Shown: positions 1-8,688, counted from the first letter of the stretch. The stretch is DNA of 64,000 bases from Betaproteobacteria bacterium (GCA_016717855.1 JADKEV010000026.1:47298-111297), one strand, 5' to 3'. Made by a program: numbers and translations. The notes: a model not told the origin generated them from the sequence alone.

Positions 1-281
1 TCATCCGGATCGTCCTGCCGCTGATGCGGAACGGCATCGCCACGTCCGCGATCATGTCCTTCATCTTCTCCTGGAACCAGTTCCTGTTCTCGCTGATCCT
101 CTCCGGCCCGCAAACCAAGACCGTGCCGGTGGCGGTGTACAACTTCATCTCCTACGGAAAGATCGACTGGGCCGGCATCGGCGCGGCGGCGACCCTGATC
201 GTCCTGCCCGTCTCCATCTTCGCCTTCTTCGTGCGCAAGTCCATCGTCCAGGGACTGACGATGGGGGCGCTGAAGGATTGA
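1..281 (+). CDS. Sugar ABC transporter permease, C-terminal end (5' truncated by window)
   Basis: The reading frame is already open at the window edge and ends at a TGA at 279-281, leaving about 92 residues of a longer protein. It resembles the C-terminus of MalG/carbohydrate-type (CUT1) inner-membrane permeases: hydrophobic segments with SFIFSWNQFLFSLIL, a stretch naming likely periplasmic loop residues (TKTVPVAVYNF), then a last membrane span and the usual short basic tail ending GLTMGALKD. Its partners (ATPase, binding protein, second permease) must lie upstream, outside the window. The sugar carried cannot be told. The downstream genes are not co-directional with it, apart from the Bug gene 1.7 kb away. 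Confidence 0.85.
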   Translation, partial: IRIVLPLMRNGIATSAIMSFIFSWNQFLFSLILSGPQTKTVPVAVYNFISYGKIDWAGIGAAATLIVLPVSIFAFFVRKSIVQGLTMGALKD

Positions 282-334
282 AGGTTGGATCGGGGTCGGA
301 GTTGGCATTCCAGACAGCGGCGTAGCCAGGCAGC

Positions 335-475
335 CGTAGGATGGGTGGAGCGCAGCGATACCCATCTCGTCGAATCGTACGGAACCTGTGCCGTGAGGCG
401 ATTTTCCCTTGGGCGCACGCGAGAAGTCGTGCCCGCACGGGCAGATGGGTATCGCTGCGCTCCACCCATCCTACG
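335..475. repeat. Palindromic dispersed element, copy A (32-bp perfect inverted repeats)
   Basis: The left arm at 335-366 begins CGTAGGATGGGTGGAGCG and the right arm at 444-475 is its exact 32-base reverse complement; 77 bases lie between. The same arms recur at 41689-41842, and a half arm occurs at 45252-45270. No transposase is present. It looks like a MITE- or REP-like intergenic element. It is flanked by the permease stop and the end of a convergent gene, so it may also act as a transcription barrier. I do not know a formal family name. Confidence 0.85.
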
Positions 476-500
476 AGGCTCCGTTTCTAGTCAGCCCAGT

Positions 501-1973
501 TCACCCGCGTACGGTAGCCAGCGCCGCAAGCTTCGCATCCGACAGGTAGCCGTAGCGGTTGATCCACAGCGGCAATCCGGACGCCGCGGCGAGCCGGTAG
601 CGCGCGAGGAAGTCAGCGACGGGCCCGTAGCTGTGGACGAACGCCGTGACCGGGACGCGGCCGGCCGCCGCTCGCGCCGTCCGCAGCTTTTCCTGCTGCG
701 CCTCTACGCCGGCGGGATGCGCTGCGTGCGGTTCGGGGTAGTGCAGGCGCGCGCCGGCTTCGAGCCCGTCGGTCAAGCCCAGCCGCATTGCCATCACGGT
801 CGTGAGCGTATCCAGCGCGGCGGGATCGTCGCGGCCGACGAGGTCGCGCGCCCAGTAGCGCGCGAGCATCGGCCAGTGCATCGTGTAGAGCTTGATGCCG
901 ATCCGGTCGGCGACGCCCTCGAGGTCTCCGAGCGGGAAGCCGGAGATCGCGTGGAACGGCGGCGGGAACGCCTGCGGCTCGAGCAGCCGGCGCTGGCCGG
1001 GGACGGCATCGAGCGCGGCGCGGACCTCGACCAGCAGCGCGCGCGCGGCCTGGCGCTTGGCCGCGAACAGGATGGCGAGCGGGCCGTTGCTCGCAAAGAG
1101 TGCGCTCCAGCCCGCGTCGTCGACCGCCACGCCGGCAGCCAGCGCGCCAGCGTGGGCGGAGTCGCGCGCGGCCACGCGGATCGCGGCCAGCCACTCCAGC
1201 ACGCCCGCCGCCACTGCACGCGGATCGTGGCCCGCGGCCGCCATCAATGCGGTGACCGCTGGATTGAAGTCGAACAGCGCGCTCTTCAAATCGTAGGGTG
1301 GATATTCGGGCCAGTCGAGCCGGAAGCCGGCGACCGCCGGATAGCGCTCGGCCAATTCGGCCACCAGCGCCGCGGTATAGGCGACGACCTCGGTGGAAGC
1401 CAGCGACGCGTTGCGGTCCACGCGCGCCGGGTGCGGCAGGCCGTCGGGTCCCAGGCACTGGTCGGCGTCGACGGCGCTCGAGAACTGGACGCGGTAGCCC
1501 GGCGGGCTCGCGGCCATCACCTGCAGGTAGACCGTGATCCCGCGCGCCGTCGCCGCGGCGAGCACGTCGTCGATGAGCCGGGCGTGGCGCACGGTGAGCG
1601 GGGAGGGAGGCGAGGGCTGGTAGCGCAGTCCGGCGTAACGCGCGCGATCATGCTCAAACGACGGGGCGGTGCGCACCCACAATTCGGTGCGGCCGAAGAG
1701 TTCCCGGTCGAGAGGACGCACGCGGCCGGCGTCGCCATCGGGCGGGGGCTCGCGCGCGCCTTCGCCATCAGGTGCGACCTCGAGCACATAGGGGCTGGTG
1801 GCGATCGCGATGGCGCCCGCCGCCTGCACGCGATCGAGCACGGGCGCGATGCCCTCGCACTGGAACCATTCGGGCATGACGGTGATGCCGAGCGACGGGG
1901 AGACGGCCATGACGTGGGGGATGCGGCGCGAGCGGTGGATGAAGACCGTGGCGCCGGCCAGGATTGGCGTCAC
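501..1973 (-). CDS. Hypothetical protein, possible TIM-barrel glycoside-hydrolase-like fold
   Basis: This is a 490-residue soluble protein without a signal peptide that I do not recognise. It alternates short hydrophobic strands and helices (for example GITVYLQVMAAS near 170, GFRLDWPEYPPYD near 230, RIGIKLYTMHWPML near 370 and VTAFVHSYGP near 445). The aromatic and acidic residues at strand ends suggest an alpha-amylase-like or GH-like barrel, but no catalytic motif is certain. A role in carbohydrate metabolism would suit the neighbouring sugar permease. The GTG at 1973 lacks a clear ribosome site. An ATG at 1910 (22 codons in, MAVSPSLGITVMPEWF) is an equally good start. Coding support comes from length and G/C third positions. 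Confidence 0.6.
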   Translation of the reverse strand: MTPILAGATVFIHRSRRIPHVMAVSPSLGITVMPEWFQCEGIAPVLDRVQAAGAIAIATSPYVLEVAPDGEGAREPPPDGDAGRVRPLDRELFGRTELWVRTAPSFEHDRARYAGLRYQPSPPSPLTVRHARLIDDVLAAATARGITVYLQVMAASPPGYRVQFSSAVDADQCLGPDGLPHPARVDRNASLASTEVVAYTAALVAELAERYPAVAGFRLDWPEYPPYDLKSALFDFNPAVTALMAAAGHDPRAVAAGVLEWLAAIRVAARDSAHAGALAAGVAVDDAGWSALFASNGPLAILFAAKRQAARALLVEVRAALDAVPGQRRLLEPQAFPPPFHAISGFPLGDLEGVADRIGIKLYTMHWPMLARYWARDLVGRDDPAALDTLTTVMAMRLGLTDGLEAGARLHYPEPHAAHPAGVEAQQEKLRTARAAAGRVPVTAFVHSYGPVADFLARYRLAAASGLPLWINRYGYLSDAKLAALATVRG

Positions 1974-2023
1974 GGGAGGCTGCTAGTATACGGGCTCCCC
2001 AACGACGCCCCAAGACCGCCGCC

Positions 2024-3037
2024 ATGCGCCACTCGCCACGCCCTCCGCGCCACCGCGCGCCCCGCTCCCTTCTGCACCTGCTGCTGCCCGCGGCAACGCT
2101 AGCCCTCGCGGTGTGGGCAGGAACGGGTGCCGCGCAGGATGTATTCCCGTCGCGCGCCATCCGGCTTATCGTTCCGGTTGCGGCCGGTGGCGGCATCGAT
2201 ACCGCGTTCCGCGCCATCGCCCCGGCGTGGTCCGAGCAGCTCGGCCAGCAGGTGGTCATCGACAACAAGCCCGGCGGCGGGCAGGTGCTGGGCAGCGATC
2301 TCGTCGCCAAGGCCAAGCCCGACGGCTACACGCTGCTCGCGCCCGGCGTGCCGATCGCGTTCAACACGGCGCTCGGGCGCAAGCTGCCCTACGACGTGCT
2401 CAAGGATTTCACGCCGCTCTCGCTGGTCGTGAGCCAGCCGCTGCTGATCGTCGCCAATCGCGCGGTGCCCGCGAAGAACATGGCCGAACTGCTGGCTTAC
2501 GCGAAGGCGCAGCCCAAGCCGCTGCAGTACACGAGCGGGGGTATCGGCAGCTACGGCCATCTCTGGTGGGAGATGTTCCGCTCGCGCCAGCAGATCGCGG
2601 GCGAGCACGTGCCGTACAACGGGATCGCGCCGGCGTTGAAGGACGTCATCGGAGGTCAGGTGCCGCTGGTCATCGACGCGATCGTCCCTTCCGGCGCGCA
2701 GGTGGCGGCGGGCACGGTGCAGGGACTGGCCATCGTCGCCGCGCAGCGCGCGAAATCATTGCCCGGCGTCCCCACGCTCTCCGAGCAGGGCTACACCGGC
2801 TTCGACGCGGCGCCGTTCTATGGCGTGCTGGGACCGGCCGGCATGGACGCCGCGGTCACGCAAAAGCTCAGCGCGACGCTCACGCGCGCACTCGCCACGC
2901 CGGCGGTGCGCGACAAACTGCAGGAGATGGGCTTCGACGTGATCGGCAGCACGCCCGAAGCCTACGCCAAGCTGATCCGCGACGAGATCGAGCGCTGGTC
3001 GAAGGTCGTCAAGGACCAGAACATCAAGGTCGAGTGA
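2024..3037 (+). CDS. Bug/TctC-family tripartite tricarboxylate transporter substrate-binding protein
   Basis: This 337-residue periplasmic binding protein begins with a clear signal peptide (basic n-region, LLHLLLPAATLALAVWAG, cleavage near GAAQ). The mature start FPSRAIRLIVPVAAGGG, then VVIDNKPGGG and KAKPDGYTLL, are hallmarks of the Bug family. These proteins bind carboxylated or small organic ligands and are extremely numerous in Bordetella-type Burkholderiales. I place the start at the ATG at 2024, because the signal peptide follows directly; a TTG 60 bases upstream would add a non-signal extension. No TctA/TctB membrane genes adjoin, so it is an orphan. It converges on the lactonase gene, with 40 bases between stops. 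The ligand is unknown. Confidence 0.93.
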   Translation: MRHSPRPPRHRAPRSLLHLLLPAATLALAVWAGTGAAQDVFPSRAIRLIVPVAAGGGIDTAFRAIAPAWSEQLGQQVVIDNKPGGGQVLGSDLVAKAKPDGYTLLAPGVPIAFNTALGRKLPYDVLKDFTPLSLVVSQPLLIVANRAVPAKNMAELLAYAKAQPKPLQYTSGGIGSYGHLWWEMFRSRQQIAGEHVPYNGIAPALKDVIGGQVPLVIDAIVPSGAQVAAGTVQGLAIVAAQRAKSLPGVPTLSEQGYTGFDAAPFYGVLGPAGMDAAVTQKLSATLTRALATPAVRDKLQEMGFDVIGSTPEAYAKLIRDEIERWSKVVKDQNIKVE

Positions 3038-3077
3038 CCGCCACGCAGGTCCGCGCGGACCCGGTCGATTGCGCAGC

Positions 3078-4004
3078 CTACGGCCTCTGCACCCCGCGCG
3101 TGGCCAGCCGGATCCGGTACAGCGACGTCGACGCCGCGATGTAGAGCACGTCCCGCCCGGGCCCGCCGAACGTGACATTGCCGACCTTTTCCGGCACCGG
3201 GATCTTGCCCAGCAGCGTCCCGTCCGGGTGGTAGACCTGCACGCTGTCCAGCGAACTCGTGTAGAGCCAGCCCTGGTGGTCGAGGCGGAAGCCGTCCGGC
3301 AAGCCGGGCGCGACTTCGGCAAACACGCGGCCGTCGCGCAACGTCCGGCCGTCGTCCACGTCGAACACCCAGATGCAGTGATTGATGCCGTGCTCCGGCA
3401 AGGCGCCGGACGTGTCGGAGACGTAGAGCAGCCGCTCGTCGGGCGAGAAGGCCAGTCCGTTGGGATGAACGGGGAGGTCGGTCACCGGGTCGAGCGCGCC
3501 GCTTTTCGGGTCGAAGCGGAACACGTAGCAGTCGCCGATTTCCGACACCCCGCCGTGACCTTCCTCGGGAATGATCAGCCCGTAGGGTGGGTCGGTGAAC
3601 CAGAGCGTGCCGTCGGACTTGACCACGATGTCGTTGGGCGCGTTGAACCGCTTGCCCTGCCAGCGCTCGACGACGATGCGCTGGTCGCTGCCGTCGGGCG
3701 CCGTGCGGAACACCGCGCGCAGGCCGTGCGAGCAGTGCAGCAGCGAGCCGTCGAGGTCGCGGGTGTGGCCGTTGGTGAACTCGACGCGCTCGCGCCAGAC
3801 GCGCATCCCGTCCGCCGCCGACCAGCGCAGCATCCGGTCGTTCGGGATGTCGCTCCACAGCACGCTGTCGTCCTCGGCCATCCACACCGCGCCTTCGCTC
3901 CAGCGCGCGCCGGTGCACAACCGCTCCAGTTGCGGCGCGCCGGCGACTACCGGACGCAGGCGGTCGTCGAAGATCTCGATCGTTGTGGGGATTTGTTCGG
4001 GCAT
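3078..4004 (-). CDS. SMP-30/gluconolactonase/LRE family protein
   Basis: This 308-residue six-bladed beta-propeller belongs to the SMP-30 family, which hydrolyses sugar or other lactones using a single divalent metal. The metal-site regions are visible: Glu in ARWSEGAVW near residue 35, Asn in FNAPNDIVV near 125, and Asp in LLYVSDTSG near 200. FTDPPYGL is also typical. No signal peptide is seen, so it is probably cytoplasmic. With a ketoglutarate-semialdehyde-type dehydrogenase 2 kb away and a sugar permease upstream, a non-phosphorylative sugar acid pathway is possible, but the dehydratases of such a pathway are not here. Confidence 0.9.
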   Translation of the reverse strand: MPEQIPTTIEIFDDRLRPVVAGAPQLERLCTGARWSEGAVWMAEDDSVLWSDIPNDRMLRWSAADGMRVWRERVEFTNGHTRDLDGSLLHCSHGLRAVFRTAPDGSDQRIVVERWQGKRFNAPNDIVVKSDGTLWFTDPPYGLIIPEEGHGGVSEIGDCYVFRFDPKSGALDPVTDLPVHPNGLAFSPDERLLYVSDTSGALPEHGINHCIWVFDVDDGRTLRDGRVFAEVAPGLPDGFRLDHQGWLYTSSLDSVQVYHPDGTLLGKIPVPEKVGNVTFGGPGRDVLYIAASTSLYRIRLATRGVQRP

Positions 4005-4039
4005 CGGGGGATTCTAGCAGTGACCGCCCCGGATGCCGC

Positions 4040-4372
4040 TCAGTAGTATGGCGCGCTGGTGCGCCGGAACGTGCGTTCGATCCACCTGGTCGCCGCGTTC
4101 AGCGCCTTGGCCCATGCGGAATGCCGGCCGTCGTTCGCCGCGGGTGCGGCGATGCGCAGCGTCGACGGCGCCTCGGCGTACACCAGCGTGCGGCCGTTGC
4201 GCTCGATGGTCCACGACTCGCCCGCGCCCAGCACGATGTCGCGCCGGTCGCCATCCATCGTGATCCACAGGCAGCCCTTGTCCAGCAGCGCGGTCGCGCC
4301 GGCGGCGTCGATCAGCTCGATCGTGTCCCGGCGGTTCAGGAGCAGCGCGGAGTTGTTGGCGACGAGTTGCAT
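4040..4372 (-). CDS. DUF2917 domain protein
   Basis: This 110-residue protein matches the DUF2917 family, common in Burkholderiales as a divergent neighbour of LysR regulators. It is a small cupin-like beta domain: GCLWITMDGDRRDIVLGAGESW near 53-75, a CLWITxxGDxxDxxLxxGExW pattern. A basic C-terminal tail follows. There is no signal peptide or membrane segment. Its function is unestablished. It shares a 143-base divergent region with the LysR gene at 4516, including a palindrome (4387-4403). Confidence 0.85.
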   Translation of the reverse strand: MQLVANNSALLLNRRDTIELIDAAGATALLDKGCLWITMDGDRRDIVLGAGESWTIERNGRTLVYAEAPSTLRIAAPAANDGRHSAWAKALNAATRWIERTFRRTSAPYY

Positions 4373-4386
4373 GTTCGGTTCCTTTC

Positions 4387-4403
4387 TGCATGCGTATAAT
4401 GCA
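4387..4403. promoter_or_regulatory. Candidate LysR-type operator overlapping a -10 box
   Basis: TGCAT at 4387-4391 and ATGCA at 4399-4403 form a perfect interrupted palindrome with a 7-base centre, satisfying the T-N11-A rule for LysR boxes. A consensus TATAAT lies at 4395-4400 on the plus strand, inside it. It sits between the divergent DUF2917 and LysR starts, so autoregulation by the LysR protein is a natural guess. No convincing -35 was seen at ideal spacing. Confidence 0.45.
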
Positions 4404-4515
4404 TGCTATGTTCGTCGGTCCGGAAGGGGTTGCCCCGGTAGTACAGCAGCAGTATCGACGCGGCGCGGGGGGCCGGTCAAACGACAAATGGACACTTCCT
4501 GCATGAGGTTTTAGC

Positions 4516-5589
4516 ATGCCAAATCCCCGTGAAATCCCGTCGCTCGACTTCCTGAAAGGCTTCGACGCCACCGCGCGCCACCTGAGCTTCACGCTGGCTG
4601 CGCAGGAAATGTTCCTCACGCAGTCGGCGCTCAGCCGGCAGATCAAGACGCTGGAGGAGCAGGTCGGCCATCCGCTGTTCGTGCGCGGGCATCGCGAGCT
4701 CCGGCTGACCGAGGCGGGCGCCGCGCTGCAGCCGGTGGTGCGCGCCGTGCTGGCGGATCTCGCGCGCGCCGTGACCGCGATTCGGAACCGGCATGGCGCG
4801 CGCCGCGTCAACCTGTCGACGACGATTCCCTTCGCGAGCCTGTGGCTGATACCCCGGCTGCCGCGATTCCGGCAGGCGCATCCGGACGTCGAGGTCTTCG
4901 TGTCGGCAGACACGCAGCTGGTCGACCTGGAGCGCGGTGAGATCGACGTCGCGGTGCGCTATGCGCCGGAGGACCGGGCGCCCGCCAACGCCACGCGGCT
5001 GTTCGGCGAACGCGTCGTGCCGGTGGTGAGCCCGGCCTTGTTGCGCGACCGGCGGCGGCCGCTGCGCAAGCTCGAGGATCTGGCCGGCCACGTGCTGCTG
5101 CATCTGGAAGACCCGCTGGGCCGCTGGCCGTGGATGGACTGGAGCACCTGGCTCACGTCGTCGGGCGTGCCGGACCTGAAGCCCGCGGGCAACCTCCGCT
5201 TCAGTCAGTACGACCTGCTGCTGCAAGCGGCGCTGAGCGGGCAGGGCGTCGCGCTGGGACGCAGCCCCCTGATCGACCATGCGGTGGCGCGCGGCGAACT
5301 GGTGATGCCGTTTCCGAAGCGCTACGACTCGCCGCGCGGCTACTTCGCGATGCGCGGCGCGCAGGCGGCGGGACGCACCGAGGTCCGGCAGTTCATCGCC
5401 TGGCTGTGCGCGGAGGCGGCGGCGGGAGGAGACGCGGGCCCCTCTGACCCTGACGGTGGCGCGGGAGCCAACCTGCGGCAGGAGGGGCAACGCAAGGGCA
5501 AGCCGCGACCGGCGCCACGGCGGAGCGCAGCGGCGCGGCGCAATGCGAAAAACAAGACCAGGATCAACATCAAGTCGAACATCGGTTGA
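4516..5589 (+). CDS. LysR-family transcriptional regulator (GcvA-like)
   Basis: This is a 357-residue regulator. An N-terminal winged helix-turn-helix (about 10-68; LSFTLAAQEMFLTQSALSRQ) is followed by a type 2 periplasmic-binding-like effector domain (about 95-300). The wording SLDFLKGFDATARHLSFT and the SRQIKTLEEQVG helix place it near GcvA-like regulators. The tail after about residue 305 is unusual: roughly 50 residues rich in Gly, Arg, Lys and Asn that go beyond the family's usual 300-residue length, perhaps an extra nucleic-acid contact or a late frameshift. It diverges from DUF2917, its usual partner, and probably controls that gene and itself. The effector is unknown. Confidence 0.9.
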   Translation: MPNPREIPSLDFLKGFDATARHLSFTLAAQEMFLTQSALSRQIKTLEEQVGHPLFVRGHRELRLTEAGAALQPVVRAVLADLARAVTAIRNRHGARRVNLSTTIPFASLWLIPRLPRFRQAHPDVEVFVSADTQLVDLERGEIDVAVRYAPEDRAPANATRLFGERVVPVVSPALLRDRRRPLRKLEDLAGHVLLHLEDPLGRWPWMDWSTWLTSSGVPDLKPAGNLRFSQYDLLLQAALSGQGVALGRSPLIDHAVARGELVMPFPKRYDSPRGYFAMRGAQAAGRTEVRQFIAWLCAEAAAGGDAGPSDPDGGAGANLRQEGQRKGKPRPAPRRSAAARRNAKNKTRINIKSNIG

Positions 5590-5699
5590 CCGCATCTGCC
5601 GGACTGCGCGATACTTTGTGAGGGCTTGCAAAGCCTCCGTTCTCATTGGTCCGGCAGTGCACTCTCAGGCCATCGCCCCTCAATCCTCGACACGCTTCC

Positions 5700-6164
5700 A
5701 TGAAAATCCTCCTCGCCGCCGACGGCTCCGCGTTCACGCGGATCGCCGCACAACACCTGGTCAACCATATCGAATGGTTTGCGAAGGTGCCCGAAATCCA
5801 TATCGTCCACGTGCATCCGCCGATGCCATATCCCGGCGCCGCGGCAAGAGCCGGCAAGGCCGCCGTGGCGAAATACCATCGCGAGGAAAGCGAAGGCGCG
5901 CTGGCGGTGGCCGAGAAGGTGCTGGTCAAGGCGGGCCTCGCTTACATCTCTTACTGGCTGGTAGGCGAAGTCGCCCGTGAACTCGCGACCTATGCCAGGG
6001 CGCGAGATATCGACCTCGTCGTCATGGGTTCGCACGGCCACGGCGCGCTGGCCAGTCTCGCGCTCGGCTCGGTCGCGACCAAGTGCATCGCAACGCTTGA
6101 GGTACCCATCATGATCGTGCGCAAGGCGCCGCGCCGGAAATCCCCCCCGAAGTCCGCTCTGTAG
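5700..6164 (+). CDS. Universal stress protein, UspA family
   Basis: This 154-residue single-domain Usp begins MKILLAADGSAFT. The ATP-binding signature G-x2-G-x9-G-S is complete (GSHGHGALASLALGSVATK near 112-130), so it should belong to the nucleotide-binding Usp group. The family helps cells survive stress by mechanisms that vary. The start was taken at the ATG at 5700, where the conserved strand begins; an upstream in-frame start would add 18 residues without homology. It stands alone between LysR and the aldehyde dehydrogenase on the same strand. Confidence 0.92.
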   Translation: MKILLAADGSAFTRIAAQHLVNHIEWFAKVPEIHIVHVHPPMPYPGAAARAGKAAVAKYHREESEGALAVAEKVLVKAGLAYISYWLVGEVARELATYARARDIDLVVMGSHGHGALASLALGSVATKCIATLEVPIMIVRKAPRRKSPPKSAL

Positions 6165-6224
6165 TTCGCACGGTCGCGCGCGCGGCAGCCGTGCGCGCCA
6201 CGCCCAATTTCACGAAGGATCGCC

Positions 6225-7667
6225 ATGACCGCCAGCACATTCCGCAACTACATCGCCGGCGAATGGGTCGCCGGCGCCACCGTCACCGTCAACAGGAATC
6301 CGTCCGATGTGAGCGACGTCATCGGCGAGTATGCGCAGGCCGACGCCGCGCAGGCGGGGGCCGCGATCGCCGCCGCGAAGCAGGCGTTTCCAGCGTGGGC
6401 GACCGGCTCGATCCAGGAACGCGCGAACATCCTTGATCGCGCGGGCAACGAAATCCTGGCGCGCAAGGACGAGCTGGGCCGCCTGTTGTCGCGCGAGGAA
6501 GGCAAGACGCTGCCCGAAGGCGTGGGCGAGGCGATGCGCGCCGGCAACATCTTCAAGTTCTTCGCCGGCGAAGTGCTGCGGACGGGCGGCGAGAAGATCC
6601 CGTCGGTGCGGCCCGGCGTGGATGTCGAGGTGACGCGCGAACCGCTCGGCGTCATCGGCCTGATCACGCCGTGGAACTTCCCCATCGCCATTCCCGCGTG
6701 GAAGCTCGCGCCCGCGCTGGCGTACGGCAACACCGTCGTGATGAAGCCCGCGGACCTGGTGCCCGGCTGCGCCTGGGCGCTGGCCGACATACTGGCCAGG
6801 GCCGGGCTGCCGGCCGGCGTGTTCAACCTGGTGATGGGGCGGGGCTCCGTCGTCGGCGAGGCGATGGTCGCGCATCCGGACGTCGCGGGACTCAGCTTCA
6901 CCGGATCGGTGGCGACTGGCCGCGGCATCGCGGCGAAGGCGATCGCGCGGATGGCCAAGGTCCAGCTCGAGATGGGCGGCAAGAATCCGCTGGTCGTCCT
7001 CGACGACGCGGATCTGGCGACCGCGGTCAATTGCGCGGTGCAGGGCGCGTACTTCTCCACCGGCCAGCGCTGCACGGCGTCCTCGCGGCTGATCGTCACC
7101 GAGGGCATCCACGACCGCTTCGTCGCGGCGGTGAAGGACAAGCTCGCCGCCCTCAAGGTCGACGACGCGCTCGCACCCGGCACCGATCTCGGGCCCGTGG
7201 TCGATCAAAGTCAACTCGATACCGACCTCTCCTATATCGAGGTCGGCCGCGGCGAAGGCGCCAAGCTAGCGTTCGGCGGCGAGCGCCTGGGCAAAGCCAA
7301 GGAGGGTTACTACCTCGCGCCGGCATTGTTCACCGAGGCCACCAACGCGATGCGCATCGCGCGCGAGGAAATATTCGGCCCCGTTGCCGCCGTCATTCGC
7401 GCCAAAAACTACGATGAAGCGCTGGCGATCGCCAACGACACCCCGTTCGGGTTGTGCTCGGGCATAGTCACGAATTCGCTCAAGCACGCCGCGCACTTCA
7501 AGCGCCATGCCGAAGCGGGGATGGTGATGGTCAACCTGCCCACCGCCGGCGTCGACTATCACGTGCCGTTCGGCGGCCGCAAGGGTTCCAGCTACGGTCC
7601 GCGCGAGCAGGGCCGGTACGCGGCGGAGTTCTACACGGTGGTCAAGACGGCGTACATCGCGCCCTGA
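6225..7667 (+). CDS. NAD(P)-dependent aldehyde dehydrogenase, 2-oxoglutarate-semialdehyde type
   Basis: This 480-residue aldehyde dehydrogenase is preceded by an AAGGA ribosome site. The cofactor-binding segment TPWNFPIAIPAWK (148-160), the FTGSVATG turn (225-232), the general base Glu249 (QLEMGGKNP) and the nucleophile Cys283 (TGQRCTASS) are all intact. The sequence resembles 2-oxoglutarate-semialdehyde (2,5-dioxopentanoate) dehydrogenases, the last step of oxidative pentose, glucarate and hydroxyproline routes to 2-oxoglutarate. It is convergent with the DMT gene, with 10 bases between stops. Substrate assignment is by resemblance only; the nearby lactonase fits but does not prove it. Confidence 0.9.
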   Translation: MTASTFRNYIAGEWVAGATVTVNRNPSDVSDVIGEYAQADAAQAGAAIAAAKQAFPAWATGSIQERANILDRAGNEILARKDELGRLLSREEGKTLPEGVGEAMRAGNIFKFFAGEVLRTGGEKIPSVRPGVDVEVTREPLGVIGLITPWNFPIAIPAWKLAPALAYGNTVVMKPADLVPGCAWALADILARAGLPAGVFNLVMGRGSVVGEAMVAHPDVAGLSFTGSVATGRGIAAKAIARMAKVQLEMGGKNPLVVLDDADLATAVNCAVQGAYFSTGQRCTASSRLIVTEGIHDRFVAAVKDKLAALKVDDALAPGTDLGPVVDQSQLDTDLSYIEVGRGEGAKLAFGGERLGKAKEGYYLAPALFTEATNAMRIAREEIFGPVAAVIRAKNYDEALAIANDTPFGLCSGIVTNSLKHAAHFKRHAEAGMVMVNLPTAGVDYHVPFGGRKGSSYGPREQGRYAAEFYTVVKTAYIAP

Positions 7668-7677
7668 GCGTTCGACG

Positions 7678-8619
7678 CTAGGGCTCGGCTTGCGGCGCCG
7701 GCACGTCGGCGCGCGTCCGGTCGCGGCGCACCAGCACGTTGTTGACGACCAGCGCGCCGACGACCAGCAGCGCGCCCGTCACTTCGATCAGCGTAAAGCG
7801 CTGTCCTTCCAGGAAGCGGACCGCGAACGTGGCGACCGGCATCAGGTTGAGCAGCAGCGCCGCGTTGAGGCCGCCGATGCGCTGGTTGCCGGCGTTCCAG
7901 AGCAGCATCGCCACGACGATGCCGACCAGCCCCAGGTATGACACCTGCGGGGCGACCGACCACACGGCCGCCGCCGTCGGCGGCACGAGCAGGCCGCTCA
8001 GCCACCCCACCGCTGCGAGCGCGAAAATGAACACCGCGGCTGGCAGCATGGTCAGGTAGGTGAAGCGCATCGACGTCCAGTGCCGGTACCGCGCGGCCGA
8101 CAGCGTATAGCTGACCCAGCAGCACGCAGCGGCAAATGCCAGCAGGTTGCCCAGCAGCTCGCGCGGACCGAGTGCCAACTGCGGCTCGCCCTTGGTCACG
8201 ACCAGGACCACGCCGGTGAACGCCAGCGCGATGCAGATCTGCGTGGAGGCGGCGGGCCGGCGGCCGCGCATCCACCAGTCGGCCAGCGCGGCCAGCGTCG
8301 GCTGCAAGGCCAGGATGACGACCACGTTCTCCGGCAGCGTATAGGAGAGGCCCCAGAGCATGAGCAGCGCCGAGGCAGACATGCCGACGATGCCGACGAT
8401 GGCCACGCGCCAGAACTGGCCTTCGTAGTCGAACGCGGCGCGTCCTTCGCGGAAGAGGAAGATCGGCGTCAGCACGACCAGGGCGATGCCGTAGCGCGCC
8501 ACGTTTGCGGCGACCGAGTCCATCGCGGAGAACGCGGCTTTGGCGATCGGCAACTGGGCACCCCACAAGGTGACGGCGATCAGTCCGTACACGAGACCGC
8601 GGGTGAAGGAGATGCTCAT
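7678..8619 (-). CDS. DMT-superfamily (EamA) transporter
   Basis: This 313-residue integral membrane protein has about ten predicted spans, built as two EamA repeats (roughly 10-145 and 155-295). The N-terminus GLVYGLIAVTLWGAQLPIAKAAFSAMD is typical of the drug/metabolite transporter superfamily. Members usually export amino acids or other small metabolites from the cytoplasm. It ends in a charged tail (RRDRTRADVPAPQAEP). The substrate is not predictable. It stands alone, pointing away from the LpxR gene's promoter region. Confidence 0.9.
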   Translation of the reverse strand: MSISFTRGLVYGLIAVTLWGAQLPIAKAAFSAMDSVAANVARYGIALVVLTPIFLFREGRAAFDYEGQFWRVAIVGIVGMSASALLMLWGLSYTLPENVVVILALQPTLAALADWWMRGRRPAASTQICIALAFTGVVLVVTKGEPQLALGPRELLGNLLAFAAACCWVSYTLSAARYRHWTSMRFTYLTMLPAAVFIFALAAVGWLSGLLVPPTAAAVWSVAPQVSYLGLVGIVVAMLLWNAGNQRIGGLNAALLLNLMPVATFAVRFLEGQRFTLIEVTGALLVVGALVVNNVLVRRDRTRADVPAPQAEP

Positions 8620-8688
8620 GCGTGCGCGGGCAGTCGCAACCCGGCGTCCGCGCCGCGCGGCCGGGCGGACTTCATGGCGGGCCGCGGG

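Noticed and set aside
335..475. Insertion sequence
   Set aside because: Inverted arms are present but the centre is only 77 bases, with no transposase frame and no target duplication seen.
285..2102. Long plus-strand open frame of 605 codons
   Set aside because: It runs antisense to the barrel-like gene, is rich in Arg/Gly/Ala with no domain, and includes a palindromic repeat. It is a by-product of high GC content.
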